Below are positions 8,750 through 18,674 of a DNA stretch of 64,000 nt, in pieces. Within the stretch, counting starts at the first letter, position 1; every line of letters starts with the position of its first letter. The stretch covers positions 1 through 64,000 of the forward strand of contig JAEZYE010000059.1 of the NCBI GenBank assembly GCA_023419315.1, given 5' to 3'. This DNA is from Pseudomonadota bacterium. GTDB lineage: Bacteria > Pseudomonadota > Gammaproteobacteria > Xanthomonadales > Xanthomonadaceae. The notes beneath the pieces are model-generated. The model worked only from the letters and a program-made list of their open reading frames with translations, did no database searches and was not told the origin of the DNA. A program made the position numbers and the translations under genes.

Positions 8750-11476
8750 ATGAACAGCCCCCGCAGTCTCGAGTTCGCCGCCCCCGATGTTCCGCTCCGT
8801 GAGGACGTGCGCCGGTTGGGCGCACTGGTCGGCGACATGCTGGCCGAACAGGTTTCGCCCGGATTCCTCGACGAGGTCGAACGCGTCCGCACCGCCGCCA
8901 TTGCGCGCCGGCAGTCCGACGCCCCGCCGCAATCGCTGGCCGGCCTGCTCGCGGGCCTGGAGCCGGCCCATGCCGAGGCGCTGATCCGCGCCTTCAGCAC
9001 CTATTTCCAGGTCGTGAACATCGCCGAGCGCGTGCACCGCATCCGCCGCCGCCGCGATTACCAGCGCGCCGCGAGCGCCAAGCCGCAGCCGGAAGGGCTG
9101 CACGACACCCTGCACACGCTCAAGGCGCAGGGCGTGGATGTCGAGGAACTGGCGCACTGGTTGCCGCGCATCGACATCGAACCGGTGTTCACCGCCCATC
9201 CGACCGAAGCGGTGCGCCGCGCCCTGCTCGAAAAGGAGCAGCTGATGGTCGCCAGCCTGGTCAACGGACTGGACGGGCAACGCACGCCGGGCGAACAGGC
9301 CACCGACACCGCGCGCTTCCGCATGGCGCTGACCTCAGCCTGGCAGACCGCCGATTCCTCGCCGGTGCGCCCCACCGTCGACGACGAACGCGAGCACGTC
9401 GGCTTCTATCTGACCGAAGTGCTCTACCGCGTCATGCCGGTGCTGTACGAAACACTGGAGAACGCGATCACCGAGGTGTACGGCCCGTCGCCCGCGCTCA
9501 CCGCGACGATGCCGCGCCTGCTGCGCTTCGGCACGTGGGTCGGCGGCGACATGGACGGCAATCCCAACGTCGACGCGAGCACGATCACCGCGACGCTGAA
9601 TGCGCAGCGTTCGGCCATCCTGCGGCGTTATCTCAAGGAACTGCGCCAGCTCACCACGTTGTTGAGCCAATCGACCTCGCTGGTCGCGGTATCGCCGGAC
9701 GTCATCGCGCGTGTCGAGCATTACCGCACACTGCTGCCGAAAGCGGCGCGACAGCTGCGCCCGCGCCATGGCGACATGCCGTACCGCCTGCTCAACGATC
9801 TGATGCGCGCACGCTTGCAGGCCACGCTGGAAGACCAGCCGGAAGGCTACGCCGGGCCGGACGAATTCGAAGCGGACATCGAGCTGATCCTGCGCAGCCT
9901 GGAGGCCAATCGCGGCCTGCACGCCGGCTGGTTCGCGGTGCGCCGATTGGCGTGGCGCGTGCGCAGTTTCGGTTTCCATCTGGCGCGCCTGGACGTGCGG
10001 CAGGAATCGAGCGTACATGCGCGCGCAGTCGCCGCCGCGCTGGCAGACGACACCTGGGAAAGTCGCGATGCGCCCGAACGCGCCGCGCAACTCGCGGCCT
10101 TCGCCAGCGGCGAACAGGGGCTGCCGCCTTCGGAAGATGAAGGCAATCCACGCCTGGACGCGGTGTTCGCCGCACTCGGCGATGCGCGCCGTCGCCACGG
10201 CGCCGAAGCGCTCGGCGCCTACATCATCAGCATGGCCCACAGCCGTGCCGACGTATTGACCGTGCTGGCGCTGGCGCGGCGCGGCGGGCTGGTGGACGAC
10301 GACGGCCACGTGCCGCTCGACATCGCGCCGCTGTTCGAAACGGTGGACGATCTCCGGAAGGGGCCGGACACGTTGCGCGATCTGATGGCCGATCCGGTAT
10401 ATCGCGCGCATCTCGCCGCGCGCGGCAATGTGCAGATGGTGATGCTCGGCTATTCCGACAGCGGCAAGGACGGTGGCATCGCCGCTTCGCGCTGGGGCCT
10501 GCAGCGGGGACAGGTCGAACTGCTGCAGACGGCGCAGGATCTCGGCATCAAGCTGACCTTCTTCCACGGGCGCGGTGGCTCCATCAGTCGCGGCGGCGGC
10601 AAGACCACGCGCGCCGTCGATGCATCTCCGCGCGGCAGTGTCGACGGCCGTCTGCGGGTGACCGAGCAGGGCGAAGTCATCCATCGCAAGTACGGCATCC
10701 GCGCGCTGGCGTTGCGCTCGCTGGAACAGGCGACCAGTGCGGTGCTGCTGTCGTCGCTCCGGCCGCGACCGGCCGAACCGCGCGAGGAAGGCTGGCGGCA
10801 GATTGCCGACACCGTTGCCGCGCACAGCAGTGAAGCCTATCGGGGTTTCGTCGGTGCGCCGCGCTTCATGGATTATTTCCGCAGTGCGACGCCAATCGAT
10901 GTCATCGAACGCATGACGCTGGGTTCGCGCCCGTCGCGCCGGCTTGGCCAGGATGCGGCGCTGGGCAACCTGCGTGCGATTCCCTGGGTGTTCGCCTGGA
11001 GCCAGGCGCGCGCAGTGATTCCGGGCTGGTTCGGCGTCGGCAGTGGCCTTGAAGCCGCGGTGCAACAGCATGGCGAGGCGGCATTGCAGGAGATGGCGCG
11101 TGACTGGCCGTTCTTCCGCACGTTCCTCGACGACATCTCGATGGTGCTGGCGAAAGGCGACCTGAGCATTGCCGAAATGTTCTCGCGGATGGCGGGCGAT
11201 GAACTGCACGCCGCGTTCTTCCCGCGGATCCAGCGCGAGCACGCACTGACACTGCAATGGGTGCTGCGCCTGATCGGTGACGACTGGCTGTTGCAGCACG
11301 ATCAACGCCTGGCGCTGTCCATCCGCCTGCGCAATCCGTACATCGATCCCATCAGCGTGCTGCAGGTGGACCTGCTCAAGCGTTGGCGCGACACCGGACG
11401 CGAGGACGATGAACTGCTGCGCGTGCTGGTGGCCAGCATCAACGGCGTTTCGCAGGGCGTGCAGAACACCGGCTGA
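8750..11476 (+). CDS. ppc: Phosphoenolpyruvate carboxylase
   Basis: 908 residues, normal for bacterial PEPC. It carboxylates PEP to oxaloacetate with bicarbonate, refilling the TCA cycle. Signatures visible are VFTAHPTEAVRR with the catalytic His (signature 1), GGDMDGNPNVD, the mobile-loop motif FFHGRGGSISRGGG (signature 2), and RAIPWVFAWSQAR-VIPGWFGVG near the allosteric region. The C-terminus QNTG is the usual ending. It is transcribed divergently from ahcY from a short shared spacer, and a terminator follows directly. It stands as a single-gene unit. Confidence 0.98.
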   Translation: MNSPRSLEFAAPDVPLREDVRRLGALVGDMLAEQVSPGFLDEVERVRTAAIARRQSDAPPQSLAGLLAGLEPAHAEALIRAFSTYFQVVNIAERVHRIRRRRDYQRAASAKPQPEGLHDTLHTLKAQGVDVEELAHWLPRIDIEPVFTAHPTEAVRRALLEKEQLMVASLVNGLDGQRTPGEQATDTARFRMALTSAWQTADSSPVRPTVDDEREHVGFYLTEVLYRVMPVLYETLENAITEVYGPSPALTATMPRLLRFGTWVGGDMDGNPNVDASTITATLNAQRSAILRRYLKELRQLTTLLSQSTSLVAVSPDVIARVEHYRTLLPKAARQLRPRHGDMPYRLLNDLMRARLQATLEDQPEGYAGPDEFEADIELILRSLEANRGLHAGWFAVRRLAWRVRSFGFHLARLDVRQESSVHARAVAAALADDTWESRDAPERAAQLAAFASGEQGLPPSEDEGNPRLDAVFAALGDARRRHGAEALGAYIISMAHSRADVLTVLALARRGGLVDDDGHVPLDIAPLFETVDDLRKGPDTLRDLMADPVYRAHLAARGNVQMVMLGYSDSGKDGGIAASRWGLQRGQVELLQTAQDLGIKLTFFHGRGGSISRGGGKTTRAVDASPRGSVDGRLRVTEQGEVIHRKYGIRALALRSLEQATSAVLLSSLRPRPAEPREEGWRQIADTVAAHSSEAYRGFVGAPRFMDYFRSATPIDVIERMTLGSRPSRRLGQDAALGNLRAIPWVFAWSQARAVIPGWFGVGSGLEAAVQQHGEAALQEMARDWPFFRTFLDDISMVLAKGDLSIAEMFSRMAGDELHAAFFPRIQREHALTLQWVLRLIGDDWLLQHDQRLALSIRLRNPYIDPISVLQVDLLKRWRDTGREDDELLRVLVASINGVSQGVQNTG

Positions 11477-11498
11477 TGCGTCATGCGCTGCAACGAAC

Positions 11499-11527
11499 GA
11501 GGCCGGCTTTCGCCGGCCTCTTCTTTT
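11499..11527 (+). terminator. Terminator after ppc
   Basis: GAGGCCGGC-TTTC-GCCGGCCTC is a 9-bp stem followed by TTCTTTT. It lies between ppc and the leftward permease gene, close to the stop codons of both, so it could also serve the leftward gene. Confidence 0.85.
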
Positions 11528-11533
11528 GCGCGT

Positions 11534-12994
11534 TCAACCTGCCGCGCGTCGTGCCCGGCTGTTGCGATAGCCATAGCCGATGTAGATCAGCAGGCCCAGC
11601 ACCGTCCAGGCGGTCATCAGTCGCCAATGCTGCGAGAACGGATTCCAGAACAGATACAGGCAGGCGATGGCACCGAGCGGACAGATGATCGCCGCGGCCG
11701 GAACGCGGAATGCGCGCGGCAGGTCCGGACGCGTCCGGCGCAACACCAGCACGCCGATGCACACGGTGGCGAAGGCGAGCAGGGTGCCCATCGACACCAG
11801 TTCGCCCAGCAGGCCGATGGGCAGGAGGCCGGCCAGGACACTGGCAAACACACCGACGACCAGTGTGCCGAAGTAAGGCGTCCGATGCTTCGGATGCACG
11901 CGGCTGAAGGCCTTGGGCAGCAGGCCGTCATTCGACATCGCATAGAAGACGCGCGACTGGCCCATCAGCATCACCAGGATCACCGAACTCAACCCGGCGA
12001 TGGCGCCGATTTCCACCGTCATCTTCAACCAGCCCAGCGTCGGATAGGCGTCGAGTGCAGTCGCCACCGGCTTGGGCGTACTGAGCTGGTCGTACGGCAG
12101 CAGCCCGGTCAGCACCGACGCCACCACGATGTAGATCAGCGTGCACAGCACCAGCGTGCCGAGAATGCCGATCGGCATGTCGCGCTGCGGATTCTTCGCT
12201 TCACCCGCAGCCGTGGAGACCGCGTCGAAGCCGATGTATGCGAAGAACACCACCGATGCGCCACGGAACACGCCCTCCCAGCCGTATTTGCCCGGTGCTT
12301 CGTTCTGCGGGATGAACGGTGTCCAGTTGTCCGGATTGACGTACTGCGCGGCGAACGCGATGAACAGCGTGATCACCACCACCTTGATCGCGACGATGAC
12401 GGCATTGACCATCGCCGACTGCGTGATGCCGCGATAGCAGAGCGCGCTTGCGGCCGCGATGATCAGCACCGCCGGCAGGTTGACGAGGCTGCCGGTGAAC
12501 GCGAAGCCGCTGTCCACCACGGCGATTGGCGCGTGCGACAACGACGCCGGCAACGCCAGGTTCCAGTGCTGCAGGAAACTGTTGACGTAGCCGGACCAGC
12601 CGACCGCCACCGTCGCTGAAGCGAACAGGTATTCGAGTACGAGGTTCCAGCCGATGAACCACGCCACGATTTCGCCCAGCGTCGCGTACGAATACGAGTA
12701 CGCGCTGCCCGAGACGGGCAGCATCGCGGCGAACTCCGCATAGCACAGACCCGCCAGCGCGCAGGCGATGCTGGCAATGACGAAGCTCAGCACGATGGCC
12801 GGGCCGGCATGTTCGGCGGCGGCATGGCCGGTCAGCACGAAAATGCCCGCGCCGATGACCACGCCGATGCCCAGCAGCACCAGCTGCCGGGCGCCGAGCG
12901 TGCGTTTGAGGGTGGTTTCACCGGATTGGCCGGCGACTGCATCGTCGGCCATCGCGGCCTCGATCGGTTTGGTGAGGAACAACTTCTGGAACAT
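11534..12994 (-). CDS. APC-superfamily amino-acid permease (YfnA/CAT type)
   Basis: 486 residues with about 12 hydrophobic membrane segments. The first, GIGVVIGAGIFVLTG, is the unwound TM1 substrate motif of APC transporters, and LCYAEFAAMLPVSGSAYSY is the classic second signature. The overall type is that of cationic-amino-acid permeases such as B. subtilis YfnA. The cytosolic N-terminus (residues 1-35) is polar. GGGGA precedes the start. It is followed on the far side by ppc in convergent orientation, with a separate outer-membrane gene upstream. The exact amino acid carried cannot be read from the sequence. Confidence 0.88.
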   Translation of the reverse strand: MFQKLFLTKPIEAAMADDAVAGQSGETTLKRTLGARQLVLLGIGVVIGAGIFVLTGHAAAEHAGPAIVLSFVIASIACALAGLCYAEFAAMLPVSGSAYSYSYATLGEIVAWFIGWNLVLEYLFASATVAVGWSGYVNSFLQHWNLALPASLSHAPIAVVDSGFAFTGSLVNLPAVLIIAAASALCYRGITQSAMVNAVIVAIKVVVITLFIAFAAQYVNPDNWTPFIPQNEAPGKYGWEGVFRGASVVFFAYIGFDAVSTAAGEAKNPQRDMPIGILGTLVLCTLIYIVVASVLTGLLPYDQLSTPKPVATALDAYPTLGWLKMTVEIGAIAGLSSVILVMLMGQSRVFYAMSNDGLLPKAFSRVHPKHRTPYFGTLVVGVFASVLAGLLPIGLLGELVSMGTLLAFATVCIGVLVLRRTRPDLPRAFRVPAAAIICPLGAIACLYLFWNPFSQHWRLMTAWTVLGLLIYIGYGYRNSRARRAAG

Positions 12995-13070
12995 GGCAAT
13001 CCCCGTTGAGGGTGAGTGGTACGCCGGACGGGGTGATGCCGCGCCGGCGAAAGCGATGCAGCGGAAGTCG

Positions 13071-14063
13071 TCAGAAGCCGACGTTCACCGCGATCTGCGG
13101 CGAGAACACGTCGGAGGTGTTGCGGCCGTCGAGCGACTTCATCGCGCCGAAGATGACGCCGACCTGGTCGTTCCAGTGGTATTCGATCGCCGGGGCAATC
13201 GACACGCGCCAGGAATGCGAGGGGCCGTCGGCGCGATAGAGCTTCTCGCCGCTGCCGTCATCGAGCGTGCCGTGCAGATCGGAAGGACGCTGGTTCTCGT
13301 AGACCACGTCCAGCGCCAGCGCCCATTTCGGCGACAGGCTGTATTCCAGGCCGAGCGTGCCTTCGAACTCGGCGCCCAGGTCGACTTCACCGCGGAATCC
13401 GTCCTGGGTGCCGTAGCCGCTGCGGCCTTCGACATCGACGCCGGAATACGGCAGTTGCCACGACAGGTTCACGCGGCCGCGCAGTTTCCGATCGAGGTAA
13501 TAGGCCTGGCCGTAGAGGCCGAGTGTCGTGGTCGGCGCGCCGCTGCCGGTCGCGAACGACGTCGAGCGCTGTTCCAGTAGATCGTGGTGCCCGGTGTGGA
13601 GGTTCTGCCGGACCGCCAGCGTGAGTTTCGGCGTGTGTTCGCCGCCGCCCTGGGCGAGCAGATACAGCAGCGACAGGCGCGTATCGCCGAACGCGGGACC
13701 TTCGCCATTGCCGTAGTACGCGTTGAAGGAGGCGCCCAGGCTGATGCGATCGGTCGCGCCGTACATCACCGGAACGGCCAGCCGCCACGTGTGCGAGCTG
13801 TCGGTGGAATGACGGTTGCCGTCGCGATCCCAGAAACCGGAAACCTCGGATCGGATCAGGTACGGCTCGATGTTCCAGGCGCCTTTCGGCAGCGGCGGCG
13901 AGGAACTGACCAGCGGACCGGTGAAGCGGGCCGACGCGCTGTCGTTGGAACCGGTGTCGTCCGCGAATGCGGGGGCGCTGATGAGCGCAGCGGACAGCGT
14001 GACGATTGCGGCGGGAATGAAACGGAAACGCGGACTTGCAGAATAAAAACAGGATCTCGACAT
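13071..14063 (-). CDS. Outer-membrane beta-barrel protein, putative transporter family
   Basis: 330 residues from the ATG at 14063, preceded by GAGGGGTGG. Residues 1-35 form a long signal peptide ending in APAFA. The mature part alternates polar and hydrophobic residues in about 12 short strands (for example RLSLLYLLAQ, KLTLAVRQNL, LRGRVNLSWQLPY), and the chain ends AVNVGF with the terminal Phe that BAM recognises. The pattern fits the small transporter-like barrels often annotated with phenol-degradation MetA proteins. No pathway partner is nearby, so the substrate is unknown. Barrel location is the firm part of the call. Confidence 0.72.
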   Translation of the reverse strand: MSRSCFYSASPRFRFIPAAIVTLSAALISAPAFADDTGSNDSASARFTGPLVSSSPPLPKGAWNIEPYLIRSEVSGFWDRDGNRHSTDSSHTWRLAVPVMYGATDRISLGASFNAYYGNGEGPAFGDTRLSLLYLLAQGGGEHTPKLTLAVRQNLHTGHHDLLEQRSTSFATGSGAPTTTLGLYGQAYYLDRKLRGRVNLSWQLPYSGVDVEGRSGYGTQDGFRGEVDLGAEFEGTLGLEYSLSPKWALALDVVYENQRPSDLHGTLDDGSGEKLYRADGPSHSWRVSIAPAIEYHWNDQVGVIFGAMKSLDGRNTSDVFSPQIAVNVGF

Positions 14064-14248
14064 AGACCACCCCTCTGGGAAACAGTGGAGTGACACTGCC
14101 GGCGCGTCGCCGCGATTGACATGAGATTCCTCTGACAACTTTTTCTGCGCGCTGTGCTAGACGCGCACGCGCGAGGTCGCCGGTCGAGGCCGTGCGTCGA
14201 GAGGGGATCGAGAACCGGGCGATGGCGCATGCCATCGCGTGAATCCTG

Positions 14249-15112
14249 CTACGTGACGTGCCCGGGCCGCTTCGGGTGATCAAGCCGGAAATCGAACCAG
14301 CGCACGAGATCGGCCAGGACGCGGCTGCGATCCGGTTCGGCTTCGTTGTAGATCTCGTGGTACAGGCGCAGGTACTCGTGTACTTCCAGCTTGCGCTGCG
14401 GTGCCGCGCTAGCGAACGCGCGCGCGCCGGCCGGATCGACAAGATGATCGTCGGCCGCGAACTGCAGCAGCGTCGGCACGCTCAGGTTCGCCGCCTCTGC
14501 GATGACCTGCGGTCCTGCAGTGAAGATGAAATGCGCGAGTCGTGCGCTGATCAGGCGATGGTTGTGGGGATCACGCAGGTATTCACCGGCCACATGCGGG
14601 TCATGCGACAGGTGCAGGGCAGACAGCCGGCTGGACAGGCGCACATGCGGGAACGGCCCGGACAGGAGGCGCGCAAGCGCACGTTCCGGCGCACTCGCAT
14701 GCGTGCGCAATGCAGGCGAGGACAGCACCAGACCGCGTGGCTTCAGTCCCGACACGATGACGGCATGGGCCGCGACGAGTCCGCCCAGGCTGTGTCCCAT
14801 CAGGAACGGCGCGTCATGGCCTTCGGCGGCGTAACGCTCGTGAACGCGCAGCAGGTCGCGTGCGAGTTGATCGGCATGCGGCGCGACGCGCGCACGTTCG
14901 CCCGGTGAACGGCCATGCCCGCGATGATCGTAGGCGCGAACGGAAATCCCGGCGTCCACCAGCTCGCTGGCCAGGCGGTCGTAACGTCCGCCGTGTTCGC
15001 CCAGGCCATGCACGATCAGCAGGCGTGCGCGCGGCTGCGCCGCGATCCAGTCGCGCTGGTGCAGGTGCAGACCGTCTTCGGTCTCACAGGTGGAATCGTG
15101 AGGGCGGGGCAT
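14249..15112 (-). CDS. Alpha/beta hydrolase of the monoacylglycerol lipase type
   Basis: 287 residues. The oxyanion segment IVHGLGEHGGRY, the nucleophile elbow GHSLGG, the acid in FAADDHLVD and the catalytic His in RLYHEIYNE make a complete Ser-Asp-His triad in Hydrolase_4 order. Proteins of this type hydrolyse monoacylglycerols or lysophospholipids. No signal peptide is present, so it acts in the cytosol or at the inner face of the membrane. It lies next to phospholipid genes and resembles the YnbC component of the E. coli ynb cluster by type. It is 71 bases downstream of uup on the same strand. Confidence 0.82.
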   Translation of the reverse strand: MPRPHDSTCETEDGLHLHQRDWIAAQPRARLLIVHGLGEHGGRYDRLASELVDAGISVRAYDHRGHGRSPGERARVAPHADQLARDLLRVHERYAAEGHDAPFLMGHSLGGLVAAHAVIVSGLKPRGLVLSSPALRTHASAPERALARLLSGPFPHVRLSSRLSALHLSHDPHVAGEYLRDPHNHRLISARLAHFIFTAGPQVIAEAANLSVPTLLQFAADDHLVDPAGARAFASAAPQRKLEVHEYLRLYHEIYNEAEPDRSRVLADLVRWFDFRLDHPKRPGHVT

Positions 15113-15183
15113 GGCGTCAGCTCACCGGAGCGGGCCAGCGCGGTCAAGAGGCGCAAACGGTCGGAGGTGAACCGGCATGAGGC

Positions 15184-17067
15184 TCAGCCTTCCAGTTCCG
15201 ACCATCGCTGGTACGCGTGCTCCAGATCGGCATGCAGGCGCGCAAGGTCTTCGTTGGCTTTCTGCAATGCGGCGGCATCCTGCTGGTAGTAGGCCGGTTC
15301 ATTCATGGCGGCCGTGCGCTTGGCGATGTCCGCTTCCAGCGTTTCGATGCGTACCGGCAACTGTTCCAGTTCGCGCGCGTCCTTGTAGCTGAGCTTGCGC
15401 TTCGCCGCAGGCGCTGCGGTGTCGCCGGCATTCGCCACGGTCGGCGGTGCCGGCGCGACCGTATCGCTGCGTGTCGGCGTCGATGGAGCCGGTGCGGGGC
15501 GCTGGCGCAGCCAGTCGCTGTAGCCGCCGACATAGTCGCCCAGCCGGCCTTCGCCTTCGAGCACCAGCGTGCTGGTCACCACGTTGTCGAGGAAGTCGCG
15601 ATCATGGCTGACCAGCAGCAGGGTGCCCTTGTACTCGCCCAACAGTTCCTCGAGCAGTTCCAGCGTTTCGACGTCGAGATCGTTGGTGGGTTCGTCCATC
15701 ACCAGCAGATTCGACGGTTGCGCGAACAGCTTCGCCAGCAGCAGGCGATTGCGCTCGCCGCCGGACAGTCGGGTGATGGGCGCGCGTGCGCGTTCGGGCG
15801 AAAACAGGAAGTCCTGCAGATAGCCGATGACGTGCTTGCGGCTGCCGTTGATCTCGACGAAGTCGCGGCCCTCGGCCACGTTCTCCAGCGCATTGCGCGT
15901 GTCGTCCAACTGGCTGCGGTGCTGGTCGAAGTAGGCGATCTGCAGGCCCGTACCGAGCTTGACTTCGCCGTGTTCGGGCTTGAGTTCACCGAGCAGGATT
16001 TTCAGCAGCGTGGACTTGCCGGAGCCGTTCGGACCGATGATGCCGACGCGATCACCGCGCATGATCGTGGCCGAAACGTTGTCCAGCAGCACGCGGCCGC
16101 CGTAGGACTGCGTCACGTCCGTGGCTTCGATCACCTTGCGCCCGGATGACTGGGCCGCGGCCGCTTCCATCTTCACGTTGCCGGCGAGATCGCGCCGCTG
16201 CGCACGCTCGCGACGCATGGCCTTCAACGCGGTGACGCGGCCTTCGTTGCGCGTGCGCCGCGCCTTGATGCCCTGGCGGATCCAGACTTCTTCCTGCGCC
16301 AGCAGTTTGTTGAAGCGCGCGTTTTCCTGGGCTTCGGCATGCAGGCGTTCTTCGCGCCGGCGCAGGTAGTTGTCGTAGTCGCCGGGCCAACTGGTGAGCT
16401 GTCCGCGATCGATTTCCACGATGCGCGTGGCCAGCGAACGCAGGAAGCTGCGATCGTGGGTGACGAACACAAGGCTGCCCTCGAACTGCTTGAGGAAGCC
16501 TTCCAGCCAGGCGATCGCTTCGATGTCCAGATGGTTGGTCGGTTCGTCCAGCAGCAGGATATCGGGCTTGCGCACCAGCGCCTGCGCCAGCAGCACGCGT
16601 CGTTTCATGCCGCCCGAAAGCGCGGCGAAGTCCGCATCTTCCGGCAGTTCCAGGCGGGTGATGACCTGCTGCACGCGGCGGTCGAGATCCCAGCCGTGGC
16701 GTGCTTCGATCTGCGCCTGCGCATCGCCGAGCGCGGCCATGTCGCCCTCCAGCAGCGCGTGGTGGTAACGCGCCAGCAGCGCGCCCAGATCACCCAGGCC
16801 CTGTGCGATCACGTCGAACACGCTGCCATGCGCGTCCTGCGGGACTTCCTGCGCCATGCGCGCAACCACGACACCGTTCTGGACGCGGATCTCGCCGTCG
16901 TCGGGCTTGAGTTCGCCGGCCATCAGGCGCATCAGCGTGGACTTGCCGGCGCCGTTGCGACCCACGATGCAGACGCGTTCGCCGGCTTCGATGGACAGAT
17001 CGACGTGTTCGAGAAGGAGCGGACCGCCGACGCTGAAGTCGACCCGCTGGAACTGGAGAAGGGACAT
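15184..17067 (-). CDS. uup: ABC-F ATPase
   Basis: 627 residues with two ATPase domains and no membrane segment. Domain 1 has Walker A GRNGAGKST, signature LSGGM and Walker B LLLDEPTNHLD. Domain 2 has GPNGSGKST, LSGGE and LVMDEPTNDLD. An acidic/Pro linker and a C-terminal coiled coil of about 80 residues (LSYKDARELEQLPVRIETL onward) mark the Uup branch, which binds branched DNA or ribosomes and limits transposon excision in E. coli. It is inserted between the hydrolase and the CdsA paralogue, only 33 bases after the latter, so it may be co-transcribed with lipid genes. Confidence 0.93.
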   Translation of the reverse strand: MSLLQFQRVDFSVGGPLLLEHVDLSIEAGERVCIVGRNGAGKSTLMRLMAGELKPDDGEIRVQNGVVVARMAQEVPQDAHGSVFDVIAQGLGDLGALLARYHHALLEGDMAALGDAQAQIEARHGWDLDRRVQQVITRLELPEDADFAALSGGMKRRVLLAQALVRKPDILLLDEPTNHLDIEAIAWLEGFLKQFEGSLVFVTHDRSFLRSLATRIVEIDRGQLTSWPGDYDNYLRRREERLHAEAQENARFNKLLAQEEVWIRQGIKARRTRNEGRVTALKAMRRERAQRRDLAGNVKMEAAAAQSSGRKVIEATDVTQSYGGRVLLDNVSATIMRGDRVGIIGPNGSGKSTLLKILLGELKPEHGEVKLGTGLQIAYFDQHRSQLDDTRNALENVAEGRDFVEINGSRKHVIGYLQDFLFSPERARAPITRLSGGERNRLLLAKLFAQPSNLLVMDEPTNDLDVETLELLEELLGEYKGTLLLVSHDRDFLDNVVTSTLVLEGEGRLGDYVGGYSDWLRQRPAPAPSTPTRSDTVAPAPPTVANAGDTAAPAAKRKLSYKDARELEQLPVRIETLEADIAKRTAAMNEPAYYQQDAAALQKANEDLARLHADLEHAYQRWSELEG

Positions 17068-17100
17068 GGCGCAATTGTAGCCGCCGGCCCGCGCGGCCGC

Positions 17101-18084
17101 TTACTGGAATCCGTAGCGGACCACGTGGAAAAAGACCGGTGCGGCGAAGACGACCGAATCCAGACGGTCGAGCATGCCGCCGTGGCCTTCGATCATTTCG
17201 CCCCAGTCCTTGGCACCGAGGCTGCGCTTGACCGCCGACAGCGCCAGCCCGCCGAGAAAGCCGCAGATGACGATCAGCAGCGACAGCAGGCCCGACTGCC
17301 ACGGCGTGAACGGCGTGACCCACCACAGCGACGCACCGACTGCCGCCGCCGACAGGCCGCCGCCGATCAGGCCTTCCACCGTCTTGGACGGACTGACCTG
17401 CGGCGCGAGCAGGTGTTTGCCGAACAGTTTGCCGAACACGTACTGCAGCACGTCGCTGAGCTGCACGACCAGCAACAGGTAGAACAGCAGCATCAGGTTC
17501 TGGCCTTCGTAGCCGGGAATGCGCAGCAGCATCAGCGCGGGTGCGTGGCTCAGGCAGTAGACCGTCAGCATCAGGCCCCACTGCACCTTGGTGTTCCGCG
17601 CGAGGAAATCCTCGGTATCGCCTGACAGCGCGGAAACCGCGGGCAGCAGCAGGAACCCGTAGACCGGGATGCACATGACGAACAGGCCGTACCAGTCCAC
17701 GCCGATCAGCCAGTACTGCAGCGGAATCGCCAGGTAGAAGCACAGGCAGAGCGCGAGATGATCGCCGCGCCGTGTCGGCGTCAGTGAAATGAACTCGCGC
17801 AGGGCGAAGAACGACAGCAGCCCGTACAGCACCAGTGTGGCGACCTTGCCGAGCATGAAGCACGCGGCAAGCACGCCCACCATCACCCACCACGCACGGA
17901 TGCGCGCGTTGAGGTTGTCGATCACCGGGCCCGGCTTGCGCCGCGCGAGCATGGCGCCGATCGCGCTGGCCACGATCAACAGGGCGATCACGCCGCCGAT
18001 GACCCACCAGAACGTCTGCGGCGCGCGCGCCATCGCCGCGTGCAGGAAGCCGTCGAGCGGGGCATTGCCGGTCAGTCCGCTCAT
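17101..18084 (-). CDS. Phosphatidate cytidylyltransferase paralogue
   Basis: 327 residues with about eight membrane segments. The C-terminal CdsA signature region is intact in spirit (SAVKRSLGAKDWGEMIEGHG then GMLDRLDS), as are VSPSKTVEG and the LSDVLQYVFGK helix. Enzymes of this family make CDP-diacylglycerol from phosphatidate and CTP in the inner membrane. The context (coupled acyltransferase, CDP-alcohol phosphatidyltransferase, lipase-like hydrolase) matches YnbB of E. coli better than the housekeeping cdsA beside dxr and bamA. Its ATG overlaps the stop of the acyltransferase gene (ATGA), a sign of coupled translation. Confidence 0.85.
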   Translation of the reverse strand: MSGLTGNAPLDGFLHAAMARAPQTFWWVIGGVIALLIVASAIGAMLARRKPGPVIDNLNARIRAWWVMVGVLAACFMLGKVATLVLYGLLSFFALREFISLTPTRRGDHLALCLCFYLAIPLQYWLIGVDWYGLFVMCIPVYGFLLLPAVSALSGDTEDFLARNTKVQWGLMLTVYCLSHAPALMLLRIPGYEGQNLMLLFYLLLVVQLSDVLQYVFGKLFGKHLLAPQVSPSKTVEGLIGGGLSAAAVGASLWWVTPFTPWQSGLLSLLIVICGFLGGLALSAVKRSLGAKDWGEMIEGHGGMLDRLDSVVFAAPVFFHVVRYGFQ

Positions 18085-18674
18085 GCCAGTGCCACCACCG
18101 CGTCACGCGCGCGTTCGAGGAATTGCGCCTTCGCTTCGCCTTCCCGCCACGGCACCGGCGCACCGAAACGCACGGTGCAGATCAGCGGCACCGGCACCAG
18201 GCTGCCCTTGGGCAGGCAGCGACGCGCGTTGTCCAGGTACACGGCGATGAACTCCACCTGCGGATAGCGCTGCGCCAGATGGAACAGGCCGGACTTGAAC
18301 GGTTGCGGCAGCGGATCGTGATGGCGCGTGCCTTCCGGGAACAGGATCAGCGAATCGCCGGCATCCAGTGCGTCGTACAGCGGTTGCAGCGGATCGACGT
18401 CCGCCTGCTCGCGCTGCCGATCGATCAGCACGGCATTGAAGGCGCGATGCGCGAGTACGCTGCGCGGTCCGCTTCCCCAGTAGTCGCGCGCCGCGACGGG
18501 ACGCGTGTGCGCGCGCAGCGCAGGCGGAAGTGCGGCCCACAGCGCGACCGTATCGACATGGCTGGTGTGGTTGGCGAAGTAGACGCGCTGGCGTGCATCC
18601 GGGCGCGAGCCCTGCCAGCGCGGGTACGCGCCGATGAACAGATGCGCCAGCCCGGCGAGAACGCGCGGCAGCAC
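18081..18674 (-). CDS. 1-acyl-sn-glycerol-3-phosphate acyltransferase-type enzyme
   Basis: 197 residues, short for PlsC. NHTSHVD is the HX4D catalytic motif and FPEGTRHHD the substrate-binding motif. Such enzymes acylate lysophosphatidate or related lysolipids at the inner membrane. The start is a GTG at 18674 immediately after the stop codon of the upstream gene (TGAGTG), and the stop overlaps the CdsA-paralogue start, so three genes in a row are translationally linked. The short length and cluster suggest a specialised acyltransferase, not the general PlsC. Confidence 0.82.
   Translation of the reverse strand: MLPRVLAGLAHLFIGAYPRWQGSRPDARQRVYFANHTSHVDTVALWAALPPALRAHTRPVAARDYWGSGPRSVLAHRAFNAVLIDRQREQADVDPLQPLYDALDAGDSLILFPEGTRHHDPLPQPFKSGLFHLAQRYPQVEFIAVYLDNARRCLPKGSLVPVPLICTVRFGAPVPWREGEAKAQFLERARDAVVALA

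Noticed and set aside
9335..11305. A 656-codon open frame on the minus strand opposite ppc
   Set aside because: It is the antisense shadow of a gene with full PEPC motifs; its sequence is Arg/His/Ala-rich with no recognisable domain.
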